64,000 nucleotides of DNA, taken from positions 20,379,805-20,443,804 of the forward strand of contig OW203736.1 in NCBI GenBank assembly GCA_934045075.1, read 5' to 3'. The stretch is from Yponomeuta sedellus. Lineage: Eukaryota > Arthropoda > Insecta > Lepidoptera > Yponomeutidae. The notes beneath the pieces are model-generated. The model saw only the letters and a program-made list of their open reading frames with translations, had not been told where the DNA came from and ran no database searches. The translations under genes and the position numbers were made by a program. This document shows positions 1 to 9,637 of this stretch, in pieces (position 1 is the stretch's first letter; every line of letters begins with the position of its first letter).

Positions 1-117
1 ATCACAAACATGTAAACATCCAAGACCTTGGCTTTTTTTTTGTTCCCAGCCGGGATTCGAACCCGGGACCTCCCGCATGGCAGGCAGACGCGCCACCGCT
101 ACGCCGCAGAGGTCGTC
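1..117 (-). mobile_element. tSINE-A, tRNA-headed SINE, cut by window edge
   Basis: On the minus strand the head starts near 117 with an A-box-like stretch (GTGGCGTAGCGGTGGCGCG) and a B box GGTTCGAATCCC, followed by a T-rich run and the body motif TCTTGGATGTTTACATG shared with copies at 7150-7349, 10977-11075 and 54621-54776. The 3' body runs off the left edge. Pol III boxes plus several divergent copies support a tRNA-derived SINE rather than a tRNA gene. Confidence 0.75.
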
Positions 118-135
118 GAGCATTTCATTTTAATG

Positions 136-368
136 TAGCATTTTTTTACGTCTCTCTGCAGGGCACAGCCCTTCTCTTAGAAAGAGAGAATAGGCTTAAT
201 TATCACGCGTGCCCACCGCGGACTGGCAATTTCGAGTGTTGAAGTATTAACACCTCAGACACTCAGTGTTTCCTCACGATGTTTTCCTTCACATTAGCGA
301 GTGGTATTTCTACTACAACTTCACTATTGCTTCTTCATCCAGTAACATCTGCACAAGAATCCAACTTT
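136..368 (-). mobile_element. tSINE-B fragment (body and 3' end)
   Basis: The stretch carries the tSINE-B signature read on plus: CTGCAGGGCACAG, a GAGAGA hairpin, CACGCGTGCCCACCGCGGA and TTTCCTCACGATGTTTTCC. The same order recurs in about ten places in the window. The tRNA head is missing here. Its 3' end is on the left. Confidence 0.7.
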
Positions 369-377
369 TTTGTGTGT

Positions 378-721
378 CCTATAAAGGTCCCCCTGCAGGA
401 CACAGGCCTTCTCTTAAAGAGATAGTAAGGGCTTAAATATCACGCGGCCCACCGCGGATTGGCAATATCGAGCGTTGAAGTATTTGAACACCTCAGAATT
501 CGGGTTTCCTCACGATGTCTTCCTTCACGTCAGCGAATGGTATTGCAAGTTGTAACTTCATTATTCCTTCTTCGGATTGGCAATATCGAGCGTTGAAGTA
601 TTTGAACACCTCAGAATTCAGGTTTCCTCACGATGTCTTCCTTCACGTCAGCGAATGGTATTGCAAGTTGTAACTTCATTATTCCTTCTTCCTACAGTAA
701 TACCTGCACAAAAATCCTACT
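378..721 (-). mobile_element. tSINE-B fragment with an internal tandem duplication
   Basis: This is a second tSINE-B body lying in the same orientation directly after the first. A segment of about 118 bp (456-573) is repeated head to tail at 574-691 with almost no differences, so the duplication is younger than the SINE itself. Both copies end in the same TTATTCCTTCTTC stretch. Confidence 0.7.
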
Positions 722-1064
722 TAGACCGGACTTAATCCTCTTATTGTGTAAGTGGGCCTGGAAACGTTAGGTCACAGAAAACACAACGTTCGCTGGATTC
801 CAACTAAATCTCCTTTATATACTACGTGCTCTAATTATCCCCAGAAGGATTATAGAAAAATCGACCCAATGCCCTCAATGAATAGAGTGCTATTCGATTC
901 GGCGGACGCGTGAGCTAAAAGCCGAAGTTCTTTTCATTAAGGGGATCCATGGTCCTAACCTAGGGCTGCAAATAAAAAAAAAGCATTGTCTTCTTTTTTT
1001 CAGTTCAAAATTCATCGAATTAAGGGGCTTTGTCAGGTTCACTAAGGAAAAGAATTAAAGAAAA
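722..1064. other. No recognisable feature
   Basis: AT-rich sequence without a long open frame, tRNA box or match to another part of the window that I could see. Confidence 0.5.
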
Positions 1065-1352
1065 AGAAATTGCAGCTTTATGAACGTTACAACTCAAACT
1101 AGGTGTCCATTTCAAAATCTAGATCATTTTGGAAAAATAATGGACAAAAAACTCCAAACTTAGTCTTTCAAAGTCCTTAATTAACATAATTATTTTAAAA
1201 TATAGAACTCATTAATTGCACTGGCTCGAATTCCAGACATCATTGTCATCTAAATAATCCTTAATATTATAGAAGCCCTTTTGGCACATAGTGTCCTTAA
1301 GACATTTTTTGAACCACGCAAACTTAATATATCTTGAGGAATTTTATTATAG
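1065..1352 (-). mobile_element. LINE-D 3' end, 5'-truncated copy
   Basis: Read on minus, this matches the last part of the LINE-D frame and 3' UTR at 29300-30120: the C-terminal DYLDDN-like stretch, TTAATTAAGGACTTTGAAA, TGATCTAGATTTTGAAATGG and ACACCTAGTTTGA. It keeps the uninterrupted form of the 3' UTR that is split by repeat P in the long copy. It is diverged and has no open frame. Confidence 0.75.
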
Positions 1353-1390
1353 AAGAGTAGATAGACACACAATCTCACTTCTTGCATACC

Positions 1391-1447
1391 AGAGTGGTAA
1401 GTAGAGATTAGTGTCTGCCACTTGCTACAAGCCTGGCAGTTTTCGTC
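1391..1447 (-). mobile_element. Possible LINE-M 3' fragment
   Basis: The run GTAGAGATTAGTGTCTGCCACTTG followed by a CCTGGCAG stretch resembles the minus-strand 3' end of LINE-M at 48905-48950. It is short and diverged, so the assignment is tentative. Confidence 0.35.
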
Positions 1448-1927
1448 TCCTCGATCAAAAAGATGAACATTTACATGTTTTTAAACAGATAATTTTTGCA
1501 AAAAGTCGTGACTCTTGGCGAGAACTTAGGATCACAATTGAGGGTCTGTACAGAGTTTATCCCAAAAATGGCCGTTTTTGGAGTTAGTGCTATCTAGTCC
1601 TTGGTTGATCGCCTTAGGTTCCCGGTCTTGGGTACCGAAAATCACTATCAACACAGTTATATATTAAACGGGTTAAAACCGGGTTAGTTCCCGACGTTAC
1701 GAATCCTTAAGAAACACTATCAACATGTTTGAGAGATTGATTACTCTTTTCAAAAAACGATCAGGTTAGGTTAGGTTACCCGTTCCACATATAAATATAT
1801 ATTCTTCTCATTTATGAAGCAAAAGAGATCTGTCATGGTGGTTCGATCGTTCATTGCATGCCTACATTTTTTATAAATAAACCAAAAATATCTCAGCTTA
1901 TTTACTACGGTTTGGTTTGGTACGAGG

Positions 1928-2222
1928 GCTTAGTGCGAGTTTTTTAAATACTCGATCGCGTTAACGTTAACTCATATTTCTATGGCATCGAGGAAGCGCC
2001 ACCTAGCGACAAGTATGGAAATTAAAATTGCTGAGTGCGAGTTGTTATGGTTTACGTTGAGAAGTGAACACGTTTATCAGCCAAAACACGAATAAACGCG
2101 AGTGCGAGTTGTACTGTGACAGCGTTTTGCCAGTTCGAACGGTTAACTTACTCATACTACTCAATGCTCGATTAACGCGGTAGTAAAGTTATTCGATTGG
2201 ATCTGTCAAACTCGCACTAAGC
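1928..2222. mobile_element. MITE-like element with 15-bp terminal inverted repeats
   Basis: GCTTAGTGCGAGTTT at 1928-1942 is matched exactly by its reverse complement at 2208-2222. Inside, further inverted pieces such as CTCGATCGCGTTAACG and GCTCGATTAACGCGG continue the symmetry less exactly. There is no coding potential. This fits a non-autonomous DNA transposon of unknown superfamily; I could not fix a target-site duplication. Confidence 0.6.
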
Positions 2223-2606
2223 ACTCAGTAACAGAAGTATCGGAGGCCTAATATGCTGAGCGTCCTTGCACCATAAATAAGCAACAAATTCTCATTTATG
2301 ATTCCACTAATATCAGGATATACCCAAGATCAGGAGTTGAATTTATTACCCTACCGGAACCTCGGAAGGGTTGTAGACCTCATAATTTATTTCGCAGACA
2401 TCGCCAATATTATGATGAGAAGTATCTGATCGATGTACGCGAAATGGAACACTAAAGGCCGGCGTCCATTAGGGCAGAATCGAGCCGGAAATCGACGCAT
2501 TCTTAATTTTGCGATTCTACTCGGCAAGGCGTAGTTATAACAATTTTTTGCCCCTGTTATAACTATTTTTAGAACCTAGGAACAATACGAACCTAGGAAC
2601 GATACG

Positions 2607-2649
2607 GACGGTAATCGATTAAAGTCTAGGACTTTAATCGATTACCGTC
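2607..2649. repeat. Perfect 20-bp-arm palindrome in an AACCTAG-rich tract
   Basis: Arms 2607-2626 and 2630-2649 are exact reverse complements around the spacer TAG. The surrounding tract (2570-2760) repeats AACCTAGGAAC and the unit CGTCAAAAA...TTTTAGCGGAA, which reappears at 3718-3745 and 3932-3988 on either side of an inserted SINE-R. Confidence 0.75.
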
Positions 2650-2917
2650 AAAAATTGCCAATTTTAGCGGAACCTAGAGTCTAGAACCTAGGGACAACAG
2701 TCTATGACTTCAATCGATTTCCGTCAAAAACGGCCACTTTTAGCGGAAATAGACCCTACCCAAGCAGCACGGAGGCTGAATGGTTAGCTGTTAGTCAGCT
2801 TTTTACCTGCATTAAGCTTTACTAAATATGTATAAGAGTTCCAAGATATGCTTAAGGTTGCACTTCGGAGGTTTCTTCGACTACTGTACAGCTTGGCTGA
2901 ATTAGAGCTGTAAAAGG

Positions 2918-3712
2918 GAGCTAAAAAATCGTCGTAGCATTATATCGGTGAAATTGAACACCAATATTCAGCTTTTAGCTATAACTTACGCCCAAGGCTG
3001 ACTAATAATCCCTAGGCTTGTTAATGACTGGTTAAAGGGGTAAATTTCAACTCTTTTGCAGCTATCAGCATTACGAGAATTTTGGATACCACTCAAGGCT
3101 GCTTGGTAGAGTAGACTTATTCTCTTATAATGCTATCCAATTGGGCTGAACAACAGTCACCATGAAAACTCTTAAACAACTTCGTTTTGTATAAGGGAGT
3201 TATATTATGTCTAATGTTGTATAGTAGTGTATGGTAATTCTAATTAAATGCCAATGCTTATAGTGGTTTTCTAAGCTTCAATACAGCTTAAGGTTTTAAA
3301 GCAGACATTACCAGGAGTATTATTACTCTAATAGCATATATTGATCCTATTCTAAAGCTCTTCGCTGTACATGCATCATAGCAAATGCAGAAGTAACAAA
3401 ACATGGCCCATGATGTTATTCGTACTACTAAACATATTTATATTCTCGACCTTTTCAGAAACTTAAACAGTTTTCACGGTGAAGTTTGCCAAGAGTGGCA
3501 TTATAAGAGAGTTAGTTTACTCCAACAAACAGCCTAGAGTGGTAGGAAAAACTCTTGTACTGCTGACAGCTGCATAATAGGTAAAATTTACCTCTTTCAC
3601 CAGTCATTATGAAGCCTAAAAATGTTAGTCAGCCAAGAGCAGAAGTTATAACGAAAGGCTGAACAGTAGTGTTTAAATTGGCCGATTTAATGCTACGACG
3701 ATATTTTTGCTC
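2918..3712. mobile_element. Long imperfect inverted repeat (foldback element)
   Basis: The left arm (about 2918-3190) and the right arm (about 3455-3712) are diverged reverse complements over some 260 bp. Shared landmarks include TAATGCTACGACGAT, AACCAGTCATTA, GCATTATAAGAGA and TTAGTCAGCC. The centre (3190-3455) is unpaired AT-rich sequence. No transposase relic is visible. It could be an old long-TIR DNA element or a hairpin-RNA source. Confidence 0.65.
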
Positions 3713-3747
3713 TCTTGTACAGAACCTAGAAACAACAATCTAGAACG

Positions 3748-3931
3748 TTCTTCTTCTTCAGAATATATTAGTCCACTGCTGGACATAGCCCTCCCCTAAT
3801 GAGTGCCATTGCCCAAGGTTGTGCCATCATTGGGGGTAAGGCCCATAATCCCCACGCTGGGCATGCGGGTTGGGATCGCAGTTTGATGGAATTGTACTGC
3901 AGGGGGCGCTGCTGCCCACCCCCCGGTTTGT
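3748..3931 (-). mobile_element. SINE-R, 5'-truncated, inside the AACCTAG tract
   Basis: Read on minus, it ends in TAGTGGACTAATATA-like sequence and a GAAGAAGAA tail. On plus it starts with TTCTTCTTCA and contains CCACTGCTGGACATAGCCC, the CCCACGCTGGGCATGC block and CTGCAGGGGGCGCTGCTGCC. It stops before the TGTGTGGTGTCGG head. Flanking pieces of one repeat unit show it as an insertion. Confidence 0.8.
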
Positions 3932-3989
3932 AGGACTTTAAGCGTCAAAAACGGCCGTTTTTAGCGGAAGTCGATTAAAGTCCTAGTAT

Positions 3990-4687
3990 ATATATTATAT
4001 TCAAGGCTGTATGTTCTAAAAATAGTTACCACAGAACAGATATTAAGGTTTCTCATGTTTACTTTTAGAAAATCTAAGTACGTATTATAAAACAAGTTAT
4101 GATCTTCATTCCATTGGTGGCGCTAGCTAGCACCGCCTAGCGCCTTAATCGGGCAAGGGAAGTGCCTATAATTTTTTCATTGGTTTTGGACTCTATTTCC
4201 AGTTGATAAAGTTTAATTTCAGCTGGCATACTATACTATACTGGAATTCTCTTATTAAGAGTTAAGAGTCAACCAGCTTTAAACAGGTAGGAAATCACGT
4301 TACATCGTAGATGTCTTCATCCTTGTCTTCGCTTACCATCAGGCGTGGCTGGAGTCAAATGTAGCCTGCCTGACTTACAAAAAAACCGACACCTGCCCAT
4401 TTTAGGTAGGTACTCCCCCCTTCCCTTCGTCCTGGAAGTTTGTAACCGTTTCAATGAATTCAGTGTTTAACCTTTACGCTCAAATGTTAACGACCCTCGC
4501 GAGGGTATATAACTCCTTGCGTAATTTATCACAAAATGACAAAACTACCTACGTACAGTGAACTAGACATCTCAATTTCACCTTGCACTGGATTTCAGTA
4601 AAATCATGTGAAAATTATGTTTAAACGGCGTTTAAACGGAACGTCAAAAACTTGGTGGGACAAAATTATATGGTCTACATAAAAAAA
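3990..4687. other. No recognisable feature
   Basis: AT-rich sequence with no long frame and no convincing repeat match that I can see. Confidence 0.5.
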
Positions 4688-4700
4688 CAATTGTATCTTT

Positions 4701-4963
4701 CTTCTCCTTCTTCTTCAGGCTATATTAGTCCGCTGCTGGATTTAGCCCTCCCCTAATGAGTGCCATAGCACAATTGTGCCATCATTGGGGGGTAGTGCCC
4801 ATAATTTCCACGCTGGGCATGCGGGTTGGAGATCGCAGATTGGTGGCATTGTACTGCAAGGGGCGCTGCTGCCCACCCCAAGGTTTGTGTCCCTTAGTCG
4901 CCTTTTACGACACCCGCGGGAAGAATTTGGGTTGGTGCTATTCTCTAGGCCGACACCACACAG
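4701..4963 (-). mobile_element. SINE-R, complete copy with target-site duplication
   Basis: The copy runs on minus from TGTGTGGTGTCGGCC to the GAAGAAGAAG tail, about 263 bp. It is flanked by CAATTGTATCTTT (4688-4700) and CAATTGTGTCTTT (4964-4976), a 13-bp duplication with one mismatch. This defines both ends of SINE-R and shows target-primed insertion. Its 3' 60 bases match the end of RTE-type LINE frames (see 60430-60582), so it probably borrows that machinery. Small open frames here are not genes. Confidence 0.85.
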
Positions 4964-4989
4964 CAATTGTGTCTTTAGGTAAATAAATT

Positions 4990-5177
4990 TTATGCCACAC
5001 CTGGCAATAAAGTGCACTTTCTGGCCAAGTGTAGACATAAAAAGATGTACACAACACGGGAGGTAAAAAAGAAAGCTCTCGATCGCATATTTACGTCCCT
5101 CGCTTGCAGCTCGGGCCACAAACTTCTGCGATCTCGGCCTTTCTTTGTATTACCACCCTAGTTGTGTAATGTACTAT
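4990..5177. repeat. Repeat H copy lacking its hairpin
   Basis: It matches 9706-9925 and 58997-59222 from TTATGCCACACCTGGCAAT to GTTGTGTAATGTACT, but about 37 bp that include the GC-rich hairpin are deleted. The family is unrecognised. Confidence 0.7.
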
Positions 5178-5550
5178 TGGTATACATATTATACTTGGTA
5201 TATAAGTGTGTGTAATCCATATACATCATAATAATTTGATTTGTTTATCTACTTCCTTTTCCAATGTAATGCTCCAGTCCATCCAAATGTTATTTATTAC
5301 GTAAAACGTAAATATACTGCTGCCGTGGTCACGGTAGACTGAAGTGGCGAGTAATACCTATATAACTTGTAGAAGTATCGCGAATCATTAAGAAATACTA
5401 TCCAACGGTTGTCTGGAAGAGATCACTTTTAGTGATAAGGCCACCGTTGGTTTTAGGCTAAGATAATTATATGAAAGAAAGATAAAAGAAATATCAGTGT
5501 AATTTCCTTTTTATGTACGATAAAGTGTTTTCTTTCTATCTAGCTATCGA

Positions 5551-5760
5551 CATCGACATCACCCCTTAATTGTCCCCACTGCTGGGGCACGGGTCTCTTC
5601 CCTGAGGAAGGTATAGGCCATACTCCACCACGGGGGCCGAGTCGGGATTGATGGAGGCTTGCAAGACTAGTGGCTGGTCTTACTCTTAGAAGTTTTCAAG
5701 CCGACCTAAGCTTGGCTTAACGACTGCCAAACATTACGTGACAACCGGTATCTATACTAT
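5551..5760 (-). mobile_element. 5S-SINE 3' part
   Basis: On plus it reads tail first: CACTGCTGGGGCACGGGTC, CTCCACCACGGGGGCC and a diverged GTCAGAAGTT-like block. This is the 3' two thirds of the 5S-SINE in reverse orientation; the 5S-like head is absent. Confidence 0.7.
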
Positions 5761-5882
5761 CTATCTATACTAATAGTCACATATTACACGGCTCTAACAG
5801 CAATTGTTTATTAGATAAAACATAATTCCCACATTCCCGACGTTTCGGCAACATTGCATTTGCCTTGTGGAATGAATGATTG

Positions 5883-5985
5883 AAAATTCTTTATTGCACT
5901 AAAATACATTTGTACAAAGGCGAGCTTAGTACTAGATAGTATTTTCTTCCAGCTAACTTACGATAATGCGTACAGTGGAAGGGGT
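5883..5985 (-). mobile_element. Retroposon 3' end (TTTATTG type)
   Basis: TTCTTTATTGCACTAAAATAC and GGCGAGCTTA followed by TTCTTCCAGC resemble 30365-30470. It looks like a minus-strand LINE 3' UTR whose poly(A) signal reads AATAAAG on minus. No coding part is left. Confidence 0.5.
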
Positions 5986-6029
5986 ATAATACCTATAGGA
6001 GTGATTTATTACATAACCTAGGTTAACTA

Positions 6030-6566
6030 AATAATAGGGGTTAAAGTATGAAATTGCCGTTTTATTGCAATAGGTTCTTTGAATTAACATAGAATGTTCA
6101 TGGTTTGAGGTTTTCGAATGAAACTTTTTTCAAATGGTTTCTATATTGTTCTTTTTTTATAAAAATTTAAACATTTGAATATCGACTTTCAATTGATTTT
6201 GTTATTCAATTTAGACAATTCCACCACGAAAGCGTTTAAACCAAAATCGCACGGTGCGTTCGTTAGTAGACCCCTCTCCAAACGCAGCATTGATATTGCG
6301 GGCTGTTTCTGCCACGTTAGTTCCGCGTCGGAACTCGTATTCAAAAATCACTCGAATGTTCGCACTATTTATCTTTATTGTCTAAATTGAATAACAAAAA
6401 CAATCGAAAGTCGATATTCAAATGTTTAACATTTTTTAAAAAAAAAACATCATAGAAACCATTTGAAAAAAGTTTCATTCGAAAACCTCAAACCATGAAG
6501 ATTCTATGTCAATTCAAAGAACCTATTGCAATAAAATGGCAATTTCATACTTTAACCCCTATTATT
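6030..6566 (-). mobile_element. Mariner-type element with long inverted repeats, internally deleted
   Basis: Arms of about 170-190 bp mirror each other from AATAATAGGGGTTAAAG (6030) to CTTTAACCCCTATTATT (6566), with shared blocks such as GGTTCTTTGAATT and CATTTGAATATCGACTTTC. The non-repeated centre encodes part of a mariner transposase on minus (separate entry). The terminal TA duplication is degenerate. Confidence 0.8.
6221..6370 (-). pseudogene. Mariner transposase N-terminal HTH relic
   Basis: One minus frame stays open for 49 codons and contains IRVIFEYEFRRGTNVAETAR, then NINAAFGEG and TNERTVRFWFKRF. Mariner transposases carry this order in their first helix-turn-helix DNA-binding domain (YEFRRG...ARNI...ERTV..WF..F). 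The DDD catalytic part is missing and the frame lacks the family's usual start, so it cannot act as a transposase. The match is from known motif order; no search was run. Confidence 0.8.
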
Positions 6567-6574
6567 ATGTTCGT

Positions 6575-6735
6575 GTTTATGGGTAGACTCGCGATTCTCA
6601 TACATAGTTATAATTTAAACGGATCTAATCGGGATTATTTATTATTTAAAATTTTATTATTTTAATTTCCGACGTTTCGCCGATGTTGCAGGTCACGGGT
6701 AGACTGGAGTCGCGAGTGCAGTCGATTAGCCTAAT
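6575..6735. repeat. Repeat Q copy (GACGTTTCG motif)
   Basis: CTCGCGATTCTCATACATAG, AATCGGGATTATTTATT and TTTCCGACGTTTCGCCG match the mobile 145-bp unit at 15621-15765 in inverted and partly rearranged order. Further pieces lie near 5800-5845, 13990-14140, 16010-16075 and 62760-62875. Confidence 0.5.
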
Positions 6736-6787
6736 GAGGGTATGTGGTGTACTCTCAACTAAGTTAATTACGATTTACCAAATAAAT

Positions 6788-7125
6788 TATTATCAACCCT
6801 TGTATGACCCACTGCTTGGGCACGGGTCTCTTCCTGCATCGCAGGAAGGTTACGCCCGGGTTGGTGGAGGATTGTAAGACAGTGGCGGGCCTTACCGTCA
6901 GAAGTCATCAAGCCGCCCATAAGGCCTCTGACATAGCTTAACGACTGCTATTATATGACAGCCTTCACCAGCGGCTTAACGTGCCTTGCGAAGCACGGAA
7001 GCGCTCGGAAAAATGCCACTAGCGGTAGTCACGGGACGGTCACCCATCCTGTACCTGACCGCGCCTGTTATTGGTTAACTCAAGCGATTGATTCCAATCA
7101 CTCTGTTCGCCTAGGCCACGAGCGC
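6788..7125 (-). mobile_element. 5S-SINE, nearly complete
   Basis: Read on minus it starts GCGCTCGTGGCCTAGGCGAA, includes the 5S-like CAGGCGCGGTCAGGTACAGG and ATGGGTGACCG, then CGCTAGTGGCATTTTTCC, GTTAAGC..GTCAGAGGCCTTATG and the tail CAAGGGTTGATAA. A stretch between CTCCACCA and the tail is deleted. The open frame across it is not a gene. Confidence 0.85.
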
Positions 7126-7149
7126 TTCAAATTAATAATTCCGTTTAAT

Positions 7150-7349
7150 ATAACATAAAATTACTATACAGGCACATAAATTACTTCTGGCCCCAGATTA
7201 GGATACCCTGTGTCGTGGGAACTAGAAAAAACGACGTCACAAACATGTAAACATCCAAGACCCGGATTTTTTTTGTACCCTGCCGGGGTTCGAACCCGGA
7301 ACCTCTCGCATGGTAGGCAGATGCGTCACCGCTGCGCCATAGAGGTCGT
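7150..7349 (-). mobile_element. tSINE-A, full head and body
   Basis: On minus: CTCTATGGCGCAGCGGTGAC (A box), GGTTCGAACCCC (B box), the T-run, TCTTGGATGTTTACATG, TTTGTGACGTCG, then CACGACACAGGGTATCC and the 3' body GTGCCTGTATAG. Together with copies at 11581-11665 and 54225-54776 it defines a family of roughly 200 bp. Confidence 0.8.
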
Positions 7350-7419
7350 TTATATAGTTAACGATGGGGCGTAGTTTTTTTTGTATTTAGTTATAGTTAT
7401 ACTTAGAATTTTACTGCCC

Positions 7420-7556
7420 AGCGATTGGGGGGTAATGCTCATAATCCCTACGATTATGGGCATTACCCCCCAATGATGGCACAACCTTGCGCTATGGCGC
7501 TTATTAGGGGAGGGCTATGTCCAGCAGTGGACTAATATAGCCTGAAGAAGAAGAAG
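7420..7556 (+). mobile_element. SINE-R 3' end with an inverted fragment
   Basis: The plus-strand end (CCCCCCAATGATGGCACAAC to CCTGAAGAAGAAGAAG) is preceded by a reverse-oriented piece, so that GGGGGGTAATGCTCATAAT faces ATTATGGGCATTACCCCCC around a short spacer. This is a head-to-head rearranged or twin-primed copy. Confidence 0.75.
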
Positions 7557-7587
7557 GATTTTATTGCACATTACGTGATTTTAGCCG

Positions 7588-7668
7588 CCCCGTGGTGGAG
7601 TATGGCCAAACCTTCCTGAAGAGTGAGACCCGTGCCCCAGCAGTGGGGACATACAAACGGTTGATGAT
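7588..7668 (+). mobile_element. 5S-SINE 3' fragment
   Basis: GCCCCGTGGTGGAGTATGGCC, GACCCGTGCCCCAGCAGTGG and the tail GGTTGATGA mark only the last 80 bp of the SINE. Confidence 0.75.
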
Positions 7669-8048
7669 TTTTTCTTATATTTTTTCCCATTATTTTTTTT
7701 GTACAGTGACAACGTCACATCAGATTAACCTACAGCCAAACTGTATCATAGTTTGACGGCAGCTACTCTCAGTAAATCAATGAAACTCTTACAATATGTA
7801 TGTCATTCTGGAATAGCCTAGTTACTTCCGTAACTGATTGTACGTAAGTGCCTAAAACTCACCAAGCAAACATACGCCTAATGACTCAACACTGAGGCGC
7901 GCGATGTTTTAACAAAAGTTCACATCTGCCCTTCCGCGGTCGACATTAATAAACTTTTCTAATTAATCAACCGCCCGAGAATTTTATAAGGCCTACTAGC
8001 TTCCGGCCGCGTCTCCACCTCTTTTACGCATGTTTATTCCACGCCAGA

Positions 8049-8165
8049 ATTCTTCTTCTTCAGGCTATATTAGTCCACTGCTGGACATAGCCCTCCCCTA
8101 ATGAGCGCCATAGCGCAAGGTTGTGCCATCATTGGGGGGTAATGCCCATAATCCCCACGCTGGGC
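8049..8165 (-). mobile_element. SINE-R, 5'-truncated, with 8-bp duplication
   Basis: The tail half of SINE-R on minus is flanked by ACGCCAGA at 8041-8048 and 8166-8173. Five-prime truncation with a flanking duplication is the mark of target-primed reverse transcription. Confidence 0.85.
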
Positions 8166-8242
8166 ACGCCAGACTTACCTTCACATTATTCTATCACATC
8201 AGTGTGAAGGATAATAAACTTTATTTCTATTCTTCACTTTTA

Positions 8243-8297
8243 CAGAGTAATACATACGGTATCATCGTGATTCCGCGTGTATTACTCTTTGACTGCT
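8243..8297. repeat. Short hairpin repeat related to 8410-8537
   Basis: AGAGTAATACATACGG pairs with TCCGCGTGTATTACTCT. The same core AGAGTAAT..ATACATACGGTATCAT lies in the centre of the larger palindrome downstream. Confidence 0.6.
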
Positions 8298-8299
8298 AA

Positions 8300-8352
8300 T
8301 TGGACAGTAAAGAAAACATCGTGAGGAAACTTGCAGCTTGGTTGGCTCCCCT
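8300..8352 (+). mobile_element. tSINE-B sense fragment
   Basis: AACATCGTGAGGAAACTTGC followed by GCTTGGTTGGCTCC matches the reverse complement of 41500-41555, part of the tSINE-B body. Confidence 0.55.
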
Positions 8353-8409
8353 GGACTTGTCTATGAGTGCTTAGCAAGTCTGATGAAACGCGACCATTTT
8401 CATTTCCAT

Positions 8410-8537
8410 CTGATAAATACATACGGAATCATGACGACTTAGTGGTCAAAGAGTAATTAATACATACGGTATCATGATGGTTCCGTATGTATCACTCTTT
8501 GACTATCAAGTCGTCACGATTCCGTATGTTTTTATCA
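8410..8537. mobile_element. Palindromic MITE-like element
   Basis: CTGATAAATACATACGGAAT at the left pairs with ATTCCGTATGTTTTTATCAG at the right; the pairing continues through GACGACTT/AAGTCGTC and CAAAGAGT/ACTCTTTG to a central ATACATACGG/CCGTATGTAT. Nearly the whole 128 bp can fold back. There is no coding content. Confidence 0.75.
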
Positions 8538-8540
8538 GTT

Positions 8541-9000
8541 AATATTTTTTGAGTCTCATTTCAAATGACAATATTGAGATGTTACAATCGCACTAACGTA
8601 ACAATATTGTCAACATAAGAAATACGGTAACTACGCACTGCGGAGCCCTAATTATAGGCCTATAGGTAGCTGCTACTACTGTAGCTCCTATAAATTATAT
8701 GTAACGATTTTTTCAAACATTTCCATCATACATAACATTATGTTTATGTAACTCTAGAGGTTCTGGTAGCGCACGTCAGAATATGTAGCGGTCGCAGATT
8801 TTTTGCTGCTTAATTGACACTCATCGTCATATTTTGGACAATTCACACAATATCTATAAAAATTGTGGGATATGTGTTATTCTGATGTATAAGCGATATT
8901 ATTGTAGAGTTTCATTACAATCCATTCGGTAGACTTTATGTGAAAGAGTACCAAAAATCCACTCATACTTACAAACTTTTGCGTTTACAATTTTAGTAGT
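8541..9000. other. No recognisable feature
   Basis: AT-rich, with only short frames and no repeat match seen. Confidence 0.5.
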
Positions 9001-9012
9001 ATACGTGTATAT

Positions 9013-9108
9013 GGGCATTACCCCCTAATGATGGCACAACCTTGCGCTACGGCGCTCATTAGGAGAGGGCTATGTCCAGCAGTGGACTTATATAACCTGA
9101 AGAAGAAG
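9013..9108 (+). mobile_element. SINE-R, 5'-truncated, with 12-bp duplication
   Basis: The last 95 bp of SINE-R end in CCTGAAGAAGAAG and are flanked by ATACGTGTATAT at 9001-9012 and 9109-9120. This is a clean target-primed insertion. Confidence 0.85.
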
Positions 9109-9637
9109 ATACGTGTATATACTGAACGTGTGTATGTCACTGAACTCCTCTCAAATAGAGAGAGAGAGAGAGAACACTTTATTGTACAAATACTTGGACA
9201 GATTTGAATGATTATTTTTGTATGCGTTTGGTTGGCGCCTAGGATGGCTTAGATTCGCAAATAAGCCCGGCAGATGGCGCTGCATGCAGTACAACATCTG
9301 TTGGGTCCGTTAGTATATTTTAGGTAGCTTAGGAATTGAGTTTCGCGGTTTTTTCCGAGAATTTCCTGAACTTCAAAGACATTTTTTTTATGATCTGGTT
9401 GCAAATGTATAGTGTAGAGATTTTTTACTGTAGTTGTAATATAAGACAATGTTGCTTGGCAAATAACATAGGGCTAGGTCAACGAGAAGTACGCTATAAA
9501 TATCAGAATTTCCTTGAGTGTCGAAATATACCTTTTTTGCGATATACCTATTGGTCGCAATTTTTTTTTGCGTAAACAAAGAAGTTTGATTTTTTGGCAA
9601 TTATAAGGGACTCTTTACCTGAGAATACGATCGACCG

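Noticed and set aside
1763..1780. GGTTAGGTTAGGTTA, resembling insect telomere repeat TTAGG
   Set aside because: Only about three units, no array; chance or a tiny interstitial remnant.
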